From Todiramphus chloris collaris (taxonomy: Eukaryota > Chordata > Aves > Coraciiformes > Alcedinidae): 64,000 nt of DNA. Shown one piece after another: positions 1 through 10,986 of the stretch (positions are counted from its first letter, which is position 1; each line of letters begins with the position of its first letter). The stretch is from assembly GCA_025345505.1 (NCBI GenBank), contig JANVCC010000018.1, forward strand, positions 33,158,439 to 33,222,438, read 5' to 3'. The notes beneath the pieces were generated by a model, which worked only from the letters and a program-made list of their open reading frames with translations, ran no database searches and was not told where the DNA came from. Position numbers and translations under genes: made by a program.

Positions 1-128
1 TTAGATTTCCACAGTGGTGTAACTTAGTGAAATGTACCCACTATTTACACAAAACTGTATCTATTTAACCATATTCTAAGTTTAGGAACTTAGTTTACTT
101 TTTGCACATATATTGGTGTCAACTAAAC

Positions 129-162
<34 letters not shown>

Positions 163-2759
163 TATACAAAACTAAATATACTGATGCCAATTCACAGCAG
201 TAGTTTGCAAACTTCCACAAACCTCTGACCTCCAAATGTAACAGTTTTTAAACCAAGCTTGGTGACAGTGCCTATTTACGTCAGGTTTGTCCTTCTTAAC
301 TCCGATTTTGGAAAACTACCATCGTGTTTCCCTTATCTTTCCATGTATGTAAGGAGGAGGGCAGTAGTAGCCTGGGTGTAGTGGTGTTAGTATATATTGG
401 ACCAAACCCAAGACATTAACTATAGTAACTGTCAGGAAATAACTTTGTTGGGAATTTAAAGCTCTAGGATGAGCGCAGTGTTTATGCATCAGGCTGAGAG
501 AGCGTAATTGTTTTAACTTTAGAGAGCTTTATATTCTACAGCTACAGGTCTGGAAATGTATTTCATACTGCACATCAGTAATGTGCCGGATAGAGATCAG
601 TTCTGTAAGATAAGAGAATCAGACAGGCTAATCCCAAAAAAGCACTATTGAAAGAATGATGTTTCTCACAGAAAATAACATTAAATAGGACATAAGTTGC
701 ACTGGAATGCAAACAAATAGAATATGTTTCTTACTTAAATGTTCCATGGTTCTGAAACCTAAGCTGCTTTGTAAACAATATTGTAATAATATCTGTCTGT
801 GTCACAAAAGGGCAATGAAGGGCCGTGAGAAGTTGCACAGCTTCCTCCCATCCTAGAAGACCACTGAAATTTCTGGACTTCAATCAAAATTTGCAGTAAC
901 TCCTTCCACTTCAAGTTACTGTTTAGATTCCACAATCAAGAAGACATTTCTAACAAATGTCTGGATTGATGCATTGAATGTGTTTGTATGGACAGCCTAT
1001 GGTACCATATTGAATTCGAAAGTGATACAGTTTGCTTCACACACACACATATGCAGGAAATCAGGATTTGTTTGGCTTTGGGCTTTGTTTTTTTTTTTTC
1101 CAAAGGCAGTGTTCCCCAAATTAATTTATTAGTTTGCTTTTTTGTTGTTGTTGTGGTTTTTGGGTTTTTTTCCCCCTTTCTACATTTTACTGTATGGTCA
1201 TTTTTGTAAGCTTTTCATTCTATTCTCAATTACTCGCAGTCTTTCATATATATTTAATGAATTTGGATGCACTACTGTCAGCCTGATTTCAGTATCTAAC
1301 CTGCATCCCTGTGTCTCAGTTGTCTGTGTAAAGCAAGAAGGTTCATTCTCCAAAGCAAAGGAGGTTCCCTGTTCCATAAGAACATTGCCCAATTCAGATG
1401 CTTTTCTTTAGACGCTACATTCTTCAGGCCCGTTAGGAGCTAGGAGGAGTGAATTTGACTTCACTCTTTATCTTGTCCACAGCCAGAGTTGCTCGATGTC
1501 ATTATCTCCATTTTGCAAATTGAGTGCTGAAGTTCAAGGAAAGAGGTTAAAAGCATTTAACTAAGTGAAGCTATTGAAATCCATGTTCTAGCTACTCTCA
1601 CTTGTGAGCAGTAAAAAGTAAGGTTAAGAAGATGCTTGCTGTTAACTACTTGGAGAGAAACCAGCTCTGTGGTTAAGAGAACTGTTTACCTAGACTGAAG
1701 TTTTATTGACCTGGGATTATCAGAAGCCAGCGTTGAAGTTGGTGTTTAATTCTGGTTTCCAATTTTTCCTCTGATCTGCACACAAGTGTGTGCTTTCTAC
1801 AGTACTCGCATAAAGCTGTCACTTGAGTTCTTCGATTTCACAAATACTCCTGCAAATCCTACCCTGAGCATCTCAAGTAGGGCACCTGAAATGAGGAACT
1901 TAACTAATGACCCCTGGAACACGCTTCTAAGTAACTTGCCAAATATGAGAGAACTTTCCTGTAGCAACGGGTGATGTGTTCATATCCAAAATACGGTATT
2001 CAGTTGGTTTAACAATGAATTATTTTTTTCATTATCGTACCTTCTCATGGAACAACAGGAATTATACAGCTCATAGTTATCTTTACTGTGAAATTTTAAG
2101 TTCCCTGAACACTAAACTTAGCGACCATTGGAAAAAAATCTGGAGAAGACATTACATGTAATCACATAGAAGTTTGTACATGCAAGTGGACTAAATTAAT
2201 GTTCTTGGGACAATTTAATGATTTCGGATGTTTCCTACCTTTGTAGTGCTTGTGTTTGTAACCTGTCTTGCTTAATGTGTATTCTGCATTTTGCATAATT
2301 GGGTTTTTCTGGCTTCCATTGTCAGCATATAATCGTCACTCATAGAACTGATTCCACAATTCTGATTTTTGTTACTCCATAAGCAGTCATGGTATGTTGT
2401 CATTTTCTTGTGTACTTAGATGAGAACATGTTACATAAATCTCAGTGACTTTTCCAGTTGTCTGCTGACAGCAGAGGAACACTGATGCTCTTTAATATTG
2501 GTTTTATTCTAGGGCAAGTTTGTTCTGCTGGTTGTTACAGATTTTGCCCAAGCACCACTTGTCCCTTGCCACTTCCTTCCTTCCAAACTCCATATCCTTT
2601 CTGCACCGGTTTTTATTCCAGTCTCTCCTGGCTCTACATCTGTTGATCTTGTTATCGCGTCTCTAATCTCAATTCTTCCATCTACACTATAGAAAAATGG
2701 GCACTGCTATCTTTTTTTCTTCGTGTGTTGCCAAAGGAGCTTCATCAGCAGAGAAGCTG
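1..2759. other. 5' flank, no gene recognised
   Basis: AT-rich sequence with only short, unconserved reading frames. It has an AT/AC simple repeat near 129-161 and T/G-rich low complexity around 1088-1175. In other vertebrates SENP6 lies upstream of MYO6 in the same orientation, so part of this stretch could be the far 3' UTR of that gene. I see no SENP6 coding exon and no convincing polyadenylation site, so that remains an inference from synteny. Confidence 0.5.
129..161. repeat. (AT)n/(AC)n microsatellite
   Basis: A run of alternating AT dinucleotides passes directly into CA dinucleotides. This is a compound simple repeat, likely to vary in length between individuals. Confidence 0.85.
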
Positions 2760-3825
2760 AGGAAGTAGAGGCTGGATGGGCTCACAGTGAGGTGTACTGA
2801 ATAGCGGCTGAACAACTGGGTCTGGAGGGTGGTGGTATGATGTCTAGTTGGAAGCCAGTAACTAGTGGTGCATCCCATGTGTGAATACTAGATCGAGTCC
2901 TGTCCAACGTCTTAACATGGATGACAGAGCAGAGGGTACCCTCAGTAAGATTGTAGGTGCCACAAACCTGGGGGAAGTGGCTGATACACTGAAGGGTTGT
3001 GCTGCCATCCAGAGGGACCTCAACAGGCTGACAGGAACCTTCAAAGAGAAGTGCAAAGTCCATCCCGTAGTGGGGAACAACTTCTGGCACCAGGTCATGG
3101 TGGTAGTCAAGCAATTGCAAAGAAGCTTTTCAGAAAAGGACCTGGGGGTCCTGGTGGACACCGAGTTGAATATGAACCAGCAATGTGCCCTTGCTGCAAA
3201 GGAAGCTAATAGTGTCCTTGGCTGCACTGGGAAGAGTCACCAGCATGCTGAGGGAAGTTCCCCTCTGCTCAGCACTGGTGAGGCCATACCTGGAATACTA
3301 GGTTCAGGTCTGGGCTCTCCAGAACAAGAGTGACATGGTCATACTGGAGACAGTCCAGCAAAGAGCCAGAAAGGTGGTTAAGTGCCTGCAGCATTCCTTC
3401 AGTGAGGAAAGGCTGAAGGCTGAGAGAGCTGTGACTGTTAGCCTGGAGAAGAGAAGGCCAGGGGGAGGAAAGGAAGATAGGTGGAATCTTGTCAATGTGT
3501 ATTGATACCTGAGGAGAGGATGCAAACAAGAGGAAGCCAGGTTCTTTTCAGTGGTGGCCAGTGACAGGACCAGAGACAATGGGCACAAACTGAAACACAG
3601 GAGATTCCCACTGAGCATCAGGAAACACTTTTACTGTGATGGTGATCAAGCACTGGCACAGGTTGCCTGGAGAGGCTGTGGAATCTCCAACCTTGGAGAT
3701 AGTCAAAAGCCATCTGGACATGTTCCTGGGCAACTGGCTTTAGGTGGCCCTGCTTAAGCTGGGGGGTTGGACTGGATGACCTCCAGAGGTCCCTTCCAAC
3801 CTGAACCACTCGGATTCTGAGAGCT
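2760..3825 (+). mobile_element. CR1 LINE, 5'-truncated, sense
   Basis: The + strand matches the 3' part of a CR1 non-LTR retrotransposon. It begins within the segment encoding the VxGVPQGS region of the reverse transcriptase (the 'ccagtaactagtggtgcatc' stretch). It continues through the 'ctcagtaagattgtaggtgc' segment corresponding to the FADD region, the C-terminal segment ([20 protein letters not shown] in a + frame, then LGC), and the 3' UTR. It ends at the classic CR1 tail 'gaggtcccttccaacctg' near 3,800. The reading frame is broken by indels and stop codons, so this is a dead copy. The reverse transcriptase core upstream is missing, as usual for 5'-truncated CR1. The left boundary is approximate (within about 50 bp) because the sequence there is diverged. 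Confidence 0.9.
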
Positions 3826-6178
3826 TGCTGTCGGTTCCCATATTTGCTGTGACAAACCTGGCATGTGCAAAGGAAGCTAGAAGGAGGTTACAGGGGTCAA
3901 GGCCAGCCCACAGGTAACACTCATCAGAAGTTCATAACTTGGCTAAATTTGGTTGCGTTGCATGACTAATGGCAGAAGGCACGTCTCGAGTGTACAAGAC
4001 AAGCGGCTTGCCAAATGTAAATCTATGCTACAAGCCCGTAGGAAACTTTCTTGCAAAGCTTTAATCAATGTTACAGTTCTTTAATGTTGTGAGCAGAACC
4101 ACTGTAGCTAGCATTCAATTTGCAGCACATACCTAATTTTAATTTTAAATTTTAAACTGAGCAGCAGAAAGGTTAGTGAAGGTACTATAAGCAAACCCCA
4201 GCAATTTGTAATGCAACTTTCTTTTCTTGTAAGAAGCATTTATGAAATTGTTAGAAAGTGTCATAACTACTGACACCAGGAGTTGGTGACTCTACTTTCA
4301 GAAAAGAAATATGACTTAGCTACAGCTGTTCTGGGGAAACATACAAGCAGGATGTGCTCTGAAGTAGAACCTGTCAAATATGTTAACTTTTGTGACTTAT
4401 TATTTCTGCTTTTTGCTTGCTTAACACGCTTCAGTTTGTGTCTTGCGTAGTCAGCTGCTGTACAAAACTCTGTTCATGGTCATTTTTCAGCCAGTTACAG
4501 TGAACATCAGTCTGTTCATATAGAAGTCCTGAGTTCTGGGAAGTGATATTTGTCTGTTGATTTAAAAATTATTTTTACCCACAAAGTTCATCCTTATTTG
4601 TCTGAGAAGCTGACCATATTAAGATGATCTGCTCTAGCATCCTGAAACCATGAGGTCTGATTATTTATGCAACACACACACACCCCCCTGCCTTTACTAG
4701 TACTTGCATTGAATGTCTGCACTCAATATGTCATTCTGCATCTGTTTCCAATATGTGGTTTCACAAGAAATTAACTAAATTAATGGGCTATCTTTAGTCG
4801 TTCCCACCTGGTTCCCATTACTAGAACTGTCTGTGAACAAATAAATGATTCAGATTACTAGCACATTTAGTAACTGAGGCAGAACTGGACAATTTGGCAC
4901 TCCCTGGGCCAAATAAGCATTCCAGGAGAGGTCATGAGGCAGTGGGTATTTAACTTCTCAGTGAGGATTGCCTTATCTTGTACTAGAAGTCTTACCACAA
5001 GGGGTGGGAGAGCCGGTGGTGGAATGTAAATGTGGGTGTAAAACCCAACTCAAGGGCTGCTCATCATCAGGGAAGTTCTCAAGGTGAAGTTTAAGGTAAG
5101 GGAGCTAGTGCACATGCGGGGAGGGAAATTTTGTCTGGCTGTACTTAAGTGTGCGTGTAACTGCACTGCAAAGGAACCGGGAGAGATGCTGAAACAGGCT
5201 GCTTTGGCAGCCTACTTTCCTGACAAATTATTACTCCTCCTTCATTCAGCAGGGGATCCCAAGCAAGTTTGAGTGGTTTGCCCAGATGGGTACAGATGAC
5301 AGAATCTACACCTTTGAGAGTAGATTTATTCCATGACCCATGTAAACCGAACTGTTTGTCACCAAGAAGGAAATCTGTATTGGTAATCGCAGATTGTCCA
5401 TGGGGCAAGAAGTAAAAATTAAAAACCATCAAGCTATGGTAATTGCTATTACGTGTTATTTCTTTGGCTTTTACTGGGTTCTTATTCCTACATCACAGCT
5501 CCTCCCTGTCCTCCAGATGAAGTATCTAAACCACTGGGGCTCATTCTACTTTGAGTAGGCGTGAGAGTGGGCCCTTAATATTTTTTCCGAAGAGTAGCTT
5601 CATCAAAACAAAACCAAATTCTTTCCCCAGAGACGGGGAGTGTTGCACTGGGAAGGGAAATCCATGTGTCCTAAAATACTGGGATGGCTCCAGCAATATC
5701 TTCCAGCTGCTCTGGGGTACTGTAATCTCAGTAAAAAAACCTTGGGGTTTATAGAATGAATCCAGTCACAAAAGTAAAATGAAAAGAGATGCACGTCAGA
5801 AGTATTACCAGTTTGCAAATTAGGGTTTCCTTGTACTTCCTTTCACGCTGTCACTCATGCAAGCCTATTTCTCTGGAGCTACTCCCAATTCAAAATCAGC
5901 TATTTTCTTATTTGAATTACTCTTTAAGGAGAGGAAATAAAAAAATGGGGCCAGTCCAAGAGCCTTACTCCTAGTCAAAAACCAGAACTTCAGAAACCAG
6001 TCACACACTGCTAGGAGTGGAAATGTAGACCCATCAGCCTTCCTTAACTAACACAGTGTCTGGTAACACAAAAGAAGAAACAACTTACTGATTGAAATGA
6101 AACAAGAAGACTTTAAATAGGAGTTCTTGCTTCTGAACATAATGTCTAATTTTTTGTGTAACTGGAATGAAGGTGTTT
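3826..6178. other. Intergenic, no gene seen
   Basis: AT-rich unique sequence between CR1 and an LTR fragment. A short CA repeat lies near 4,671-4,684. The reading frames are short and resemble no family I know. Confidence 0.5.
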
Positions 6179-6180
6179 GT

Positions 6181-6262
6181 TGTGGTTTAACCCCAGCTAG
6201 CAACTAAACACCATGCAGCAGCTGCTCACTCTCTCCTCCCCCCTCCCAGTGAGTTGGGGGGC
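6181..6262 (-). mobile_element. Endogenous retrovirus LTR fragment
   Basis: The sequence begins 'tgtggtttaaccccagctag' and runs through a CT-rich segment to 'cagtgagttggggg'. This is the terminal portion of a common avian LTR family that starts TGTGGTTTAACCCCAGC, probably in antisense orientation. The rest of the LTR is missing or too diverged to recognise. It is assigned from memory of the family consensus, and the strand is the less certain part. Confidence 0.6.
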
Positions 6263-7527
6263 AAATACAGAATGCCTGTGGAAAAATCAGAATATGAAAA
6301 TTAGATGTAGTCAAAATAAGTCTTCATGTAAAGTCTACTGGAAAGAAGAGGGAGGGGAAAAAAAGATAATTTCACAGATGTCAAAATTAGAGAATTATGT
6401 ATGTGCATGTAAAACTAAGTGAAAGGGAGCAGATAAAATAAGAATTACACACCAATTTCCAATGAATAATTTACATGATAAGGAAATGTTTGGTGCTTAT
6501 CTAGAGTAAGCCTCCTTGGAAAGAAACCAAAGGTTGATTCTGAAAGGAACGTCATCTTGGACTTGCTAAACATACAACTGCTATGATCCCAGCAAATTTT
6601 CTTATTCTTTCTCTGTCTCTGAACATAAGCTGCTAAACCTTGAGCCAAAACGTTCTTTTGCAAATATATGAGCAAGCTAGTCTTTATCTGGACAAATAAC
6701 AGATAAATCCCGCTGGCAGGACTATGCTGGCAGCTACAACAGGTACATTAGGAAATTCTGCACGGGTAATTCCAAAGCACATTTAACACTAGAGAGTTTA
6801 GGTGTAGGTTTTTTTTTTTTTTTTTTTCCCCCAGAAATTAATTGTAAACCTTTAAAATAATTTAGGGAGTTTCAAGGCACAAAACTGAAATATTCAAGAG
6901 TCTGGAAACTCTGAGAATTGATGCCAAGCTGTGAGCTATTTCAAGGTGACCACGTTTACAAAGATACAGTGTAAGTACATCATATTCATATGTATTTAGA
7001 GCCTGCCAACAAACCAATGTAGAGTAAATGAACTTCTGGCCTTATTACATCATTGGCTGTGACTTAAGTCAGTGCCCATGGGCATGTTTACAGGCAGAAC
7101 TTTACCCATTACATGCAATGTGTGAAACAGTTGTAGCTACGTGTAACGCTCAGGGAAGCCCAGCTGACACCAACGTGACTTCAACACAAGCTTTCTGTCT
7201 GAAGAGCTGCGTACGGTAAAAGTCTGTAGTCAGTGTCAAACCTGATTTTTGCATTTAATTTTTCACAATAAGTTGTGGGGAGGGAAACTTAACACTAGCA
7301 ATACTAACCACTTGAGAGCAAACATCTAAGGAGTAAAATTTCTAGCCATGCAAGTGTGAGAGCCTTTGCCTCTTTGTATTAATATTGAATGGTTTGAATT
7401 TTGGTTGACTGAATTATACATAAGAATTCACTTTCATAGAAATTTAAATAGCCAGGATGATGTATGATATGCTTTGAAATTATAACATACATAATATTTC
7501 CCAGGGTTTTCTGAGAAGTCACATGGG
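6263..7527. other. Intergenic, no gene seen
   Basis: AT-rich sequence. A poly-T run of about 19 bases sits at 6,809-6,827. No conserved reading frame or RNA gene was recognised. Confidence 0.5.
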
Positions 7528-7890
7528 GTCACTGAATCACAGAATGGTAGGGGTTGGAAGGGATCTTGGGAGATCATTGAGTCCAGCCCCCTTGCCAAAG
7601 CAGGATCACCTAAAGCAAGTTGCACAGGAATATGTCCAGGAGGGTTTTGAAAGTCTTCAGAGAAGGAGACTCCACAACCTCTCTGGGCAGCCTGTTCCAG
7701 TGCTCTGTCACCCTCAAATGTTTTTCCTTATGTTCAGGTGGAACTTCCTGTGTTCTGGTTTGTGTCAGTTACCCCTTGTCCTGTCACTCGACACCACTGA
7801 AAAGAGACTAGTGCCATCCCCTTGACCACCTGCCCTTCAGATATTTATAAACGCTGCCAGGGCCCTTTACCTGCTCATCCTTCCAAACAA
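7528..7890 (-). mobile_element. CR1 LINE 3' end, antisense
   Basis: The + strand opens with 'aatcacagaatggtaggggt' and 'ttggaagggatcttgggaga', the reverse complement of the CR1 3' terminus. It then reads through the conserved 3' UTR complement, including 'ctctgggcagcctgttccag' and 'ccccttgtcctgtcactcga'. The copy stops near 'cctgctcatccttccaaaca'. It is heavily 5'-truncated (about 360 bp) and noncoding. Confidence 0.9.
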
Positions 7891-8640
7891 CCATTCTGAC
7901 AAAATACAATGTCTGATAAAATTAATGCACATTTAAAAAAAAATATATGTAGCAGCTTTAATGACAGAAACAGTTTTCCCCGTAACAACCAAAATTCATA
8001 TTAAAATATTCAACTCTAATTTCTGGGTGAACAAAGACTGGAATATCATCAGTTCTGTGCAGCAGGGCTCCAGCAAAAAGGTGAGTGTGCATGTCAATAG
8101 TCCTGTTAAAGTGTCATGCTGCCTTGTCTCTGTGATCTTTTTGCCTTTGGTATGCTCGTGGGATTCCTGGCAGGCTCTCCAGAATATTGCGCTTGCATGT
8201 TTAAGATGGTGATAATATATATTTCTCACTCATGATATTTCTCATTCATCACAACAGACCCTCATAGTCTGATGGGTACAGCATGAACCTGCCCCTAAAG
8301 GAAAGATATCACAACAGTCTTCATCTGTGTGTTGCAACTTAGGAAGGGATCCTCTTCCGCTGCTGCTTCCCACACCTGATGTGCTGGGTGCAGCAGAAAC
8401 AGGGGGATGCCAGAGGAACTCTGCTCTCCCTCCCCAGCTGCAAACTGTGGCTGTCCCTTATATAGCTATTAAGTAAAAATGGGTTGGCATCTCCAACCTC
8501 ACCGCTGCTTCTGGTGTTACAAAACATCTCAGACTGAAACTAGAGAGGTTGGTCAGACTTACCTAGGAATGAAACTGGAAATGCTTCTTGTCTGCCTCCT
8601 TAGGTACAAGCAAGGGGTACAGTAAAATAAGTTTTGCCTT
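7891..8640. other. Intergenic, no gene seen
   Basis: Unique AT-rich sequence between a CR1 tail and an LTR. It ends in 'gcctt', which resembles the 'acctt' directly after the LTR at 10,987 and fits a five-base target-site duplication with one mismatch. No gene recognised. Confidence 0.5.
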
Positions 8641-9138
8641 TGTCATGGTTTAGGGTCAGGGTGGCCCCTTATACTTATAACAGACGCTGTCTATTAACCC
8701 CCCTCCCTCCCCAAAGGGGAAGAGAAAGGGATTAAGGGAGATACAGATTAGAAAAGGAAACTAAAACAGATAAAATGAAAATAATAAAACTAGAATATAT
8801 ACAAAACCAGTATTGAACCCAACCCCCCCGATGGCAATTACATCACCGTCACCACTGATGCTGTGGAGCAGGCACTGGGAGAGTCCCAGACTGGGCCCAG
8901 CAGCAGATCGAGCTGTGTTCAGGAGCTAATTCTGGTACTGGGAACACACAGATCAGAATAAAAGGCAGAACAGTCCTCTTTGGATGCTGACCATAGAAGA
9001 AGTGAGGAAGAAGATGGAAGAACTTGACCTTCATGATCTCTCAGTTTTGTACCAAATATGACATATGGGCTGGAATCCCTTGTTGGTCAGTTCAGGGTCA
9101 CCTGTCCTGTCCACTCCTCCCTGCAGGTGCAGCCTTTC

Positions 9139-10762
9139 ATAGAATCATAGAATCATAGAATGTTAGGCATTGGAAAGAACCTAGAAAGATCATCTAGTCC
9201 AACCCCCCAGCCAGAGCAGGATCACCTAGACCAAGTCACACAGGAACGTATCCAGGCAGGTCTTGAATGCCTCCAGAGAAGGAGACTCCACAACCCTCCT
9301 GGGCAGCCCGTTCCAGTGCTCTGTCACCCTCACTGTGAAAAAGTTTTTCCTTATGTTTACCCTAAACCTCTTGTGCTCCAGCTTACTCCCATTGCCTCTT
9401 GTCCTAACATTGGATGACATTGAGAAGAGTCTGGCTCCATCCTCCTTACACTCGCCCTTAACATATTTATAGACATTAATGAGGTCCTCCCTCAGTCTCC
9501 TCCAGGCTAAAGAGACCCAGCTCCCTCAGCCTCTCCTCATAAGGGAGATGCTCCACTCCCTTAATAATCTTGGTGGCCCTGCGCTGGACTCTCTCCAGTA
9601 GCTCTACATCTTTCTTGAACTGGGGTGCCCAGAACTGGACACAGTATTCCAGGTGGGGCCTCACCAGCGCAGAGTAGAGGGGGAGGAGAACCTTCCTCGA
9701 CCTGCTGACCACACTCTTCTTAATGCACCCCAGGATGCCATTGGCCTTCTTGGCCGCGACGGCGCATTGTTGGCTCATGGTCATCCTGCTGTCCACCAGG
9801 ACCCCTAGGTCTTTTTCTCTAGAGCTGCTTTCCAACAGATCAGCCCCCAGCCTATACTGATCCATGGGGTTGTTCTTCCCCAGAAGCAGCACTTTACACT
9901 TGCTCTTGTTAAATTGCATTAAATTTCTCCCTGCCCAGCTCTCCAGCCTGTCCAGGTCACTCTGGATGGCAGCACAGCCTTCTGGAGTGTCAGCCACTCC
10001 TCCCAGTTTTGTATCATCAGCAGACTTGCTGAGGGTACACTCCATCCCTTCGTCCAGGTCATGGATGAATATATTGAACAGTATTGGAGCCAGCATTGAC
10101 CCTTGGGGGACACCACTACCCACAGGCCTCCAGCTAGACTCTGCTTCACTGATCACAACTCTCTGAGCTCTGTCCTTCAGCCAGTTCCCAATCCACCTCA
10201 CTGCACAAGCACCCAATCCACACTTCCTAAGCTTGGCTGTGAGGATACCATGGGAGACAGTATCGAAAGCCTTGCTGAAGTCAAGATATATCACATCCAC
10301 TGCCCTCCCCTCATCTATCCAACTACTTGTGCTATCATAAAAGGCTATCAGATTAGTCCAGCATGATTTCCCCTTACGGAATCCATGTTGACTACTCATG
10401 ATAAGCCTCCTTTCCTCCACGTTCTTTAAGATGGTAGCAAGAACAAGCTGTTCCATCACCTTTCCAGGGATGGAGGTGAGGCTGACCGGCCTATAGTTAC
10501 CCGGGTCCTCCTTTTTGCCCTTCTTGAAGATTGGGATGACATTGGCCTTCCTCCAGTCCTCAGGCACCTCTCCTGATCTCCAGGACCTCTCAAAGATTAT
10601 GGAGAGTGGCCTAGCAATGACCTCTGTCATCTCCCTCATCACTTGAGGGTGTATCCCATCGGGGCCCATGGACTTGTGGATGTCCAGTTTGTTCAACTGA
10701 TCTCTAACCCGAGCCTCTTCAACAGAGGTAGAAACTTCCTCCCTCCAGATTTCCTCTGTGGT
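9139..10762 (-). mobile_element. CR1 LINE nested in LTR, antisense
   Basis: Starts on the + strand with 'atagaatcatagaatcatag', the complement of the CR1 3' octamer repeat (ATTCTATG)n, and runs back through the 3' UTR into the reverse-transcriptase frame. The LTR sequence 'ggtgcagcctttca' on the left resumes as 'actttctgcaccctcaacg' on the right. The sister LTR is continuous at this point, so the CR1 inserted into a pre-existing LTR. A short imperfect duplication (ctttca / ttttac) may be its target site. Length is about 1.6 kb, 5'-truncated before the start of the reverse-transcriptase domain. It is the best-preserved CR1 in the window. Confidence 0.93.
9476..10696 (-). pseudogene. CR1 ORF2 reverse transcriptase remnant
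   Basis: A 406-codon uninterrupted frame encodes the CR1 ORF2 reverse transcriptase from its finger/palm region to near the C-terminus. In order one sees [13 protein letters not shown] (9-20), the [20 protein letters not shown] motif (51-70), [17 protein letters not shown] (101-117), [14 protein letters not shown] (137-150), [20 protein letters not shown] (195-214) and SADDT (225-229). The catalytic box normally reads F/YADD; here residue 225 is Ser (codon TCT at 10,024-10,022), one base from Phe. The endonuclease and ORF1 are absent. The frame stays open upstream of 10,696 to the truncation point, so the listed start is not a real initiator. The C-terminus ends early after [12 protein letters not shown], probably because of a small deletion shifting the frame. 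It is unlikely to be expressed or active. Confidence 0.88.
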
Positions 10763-10986
10763 CTTTTACTTTCTGCACCCTCAACGTGACACACAAGATC
10801 CAGCAGTGGCCTTGGTCTGCACACCAATCCTTGGTAGTAACTCTGACCATGGGGTGTTATCACTGCTAGCAGCAGACCCTGCCTGTGAGAACAGGCTGCT
10901 ACCTTCAGACAGTGCAGTTAGAAGAAATGAGCTGAAAAGTAAAATCACTGAACAGAATTAGCTCTGTGCTCACTCAAACCAGGACA

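Larger units (their letters stand above)
8641..10986 (-). mobile_element. Solo LTR (ERV), antisense, split by a CR1
   Basis: The LTR arms are 8,641-9,138 and 10,763-10,986. The element starts 'tgtcatggtttagggtcagg' and ends 'actcaaaccaggaca', giving TG...CA termini. It is the reverse complement of the LTR at 33,580-34,393: both share the 'ccctccctccccaaagggg' block, the 'gatggcaattacatcac' block and the block encoding, by chance, DTQDPAVALVCTPILGS. Flanking gcctt/acctt suggests a five-base target duplication with one mismatch, as in ERVL-type elements, but the class is not proven. No internal retroviral genes are present, so this is a solo LTR. It is shorter than its sister copy, lacking for instance the CTTGG pentamer tract, which indicates internal deletions. 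Confidence 0.85.

Noticed and set aside
2881-3333. 150-codon + strand frame
   Set aside because: It is part of a CR1 LINE, not a host gene.
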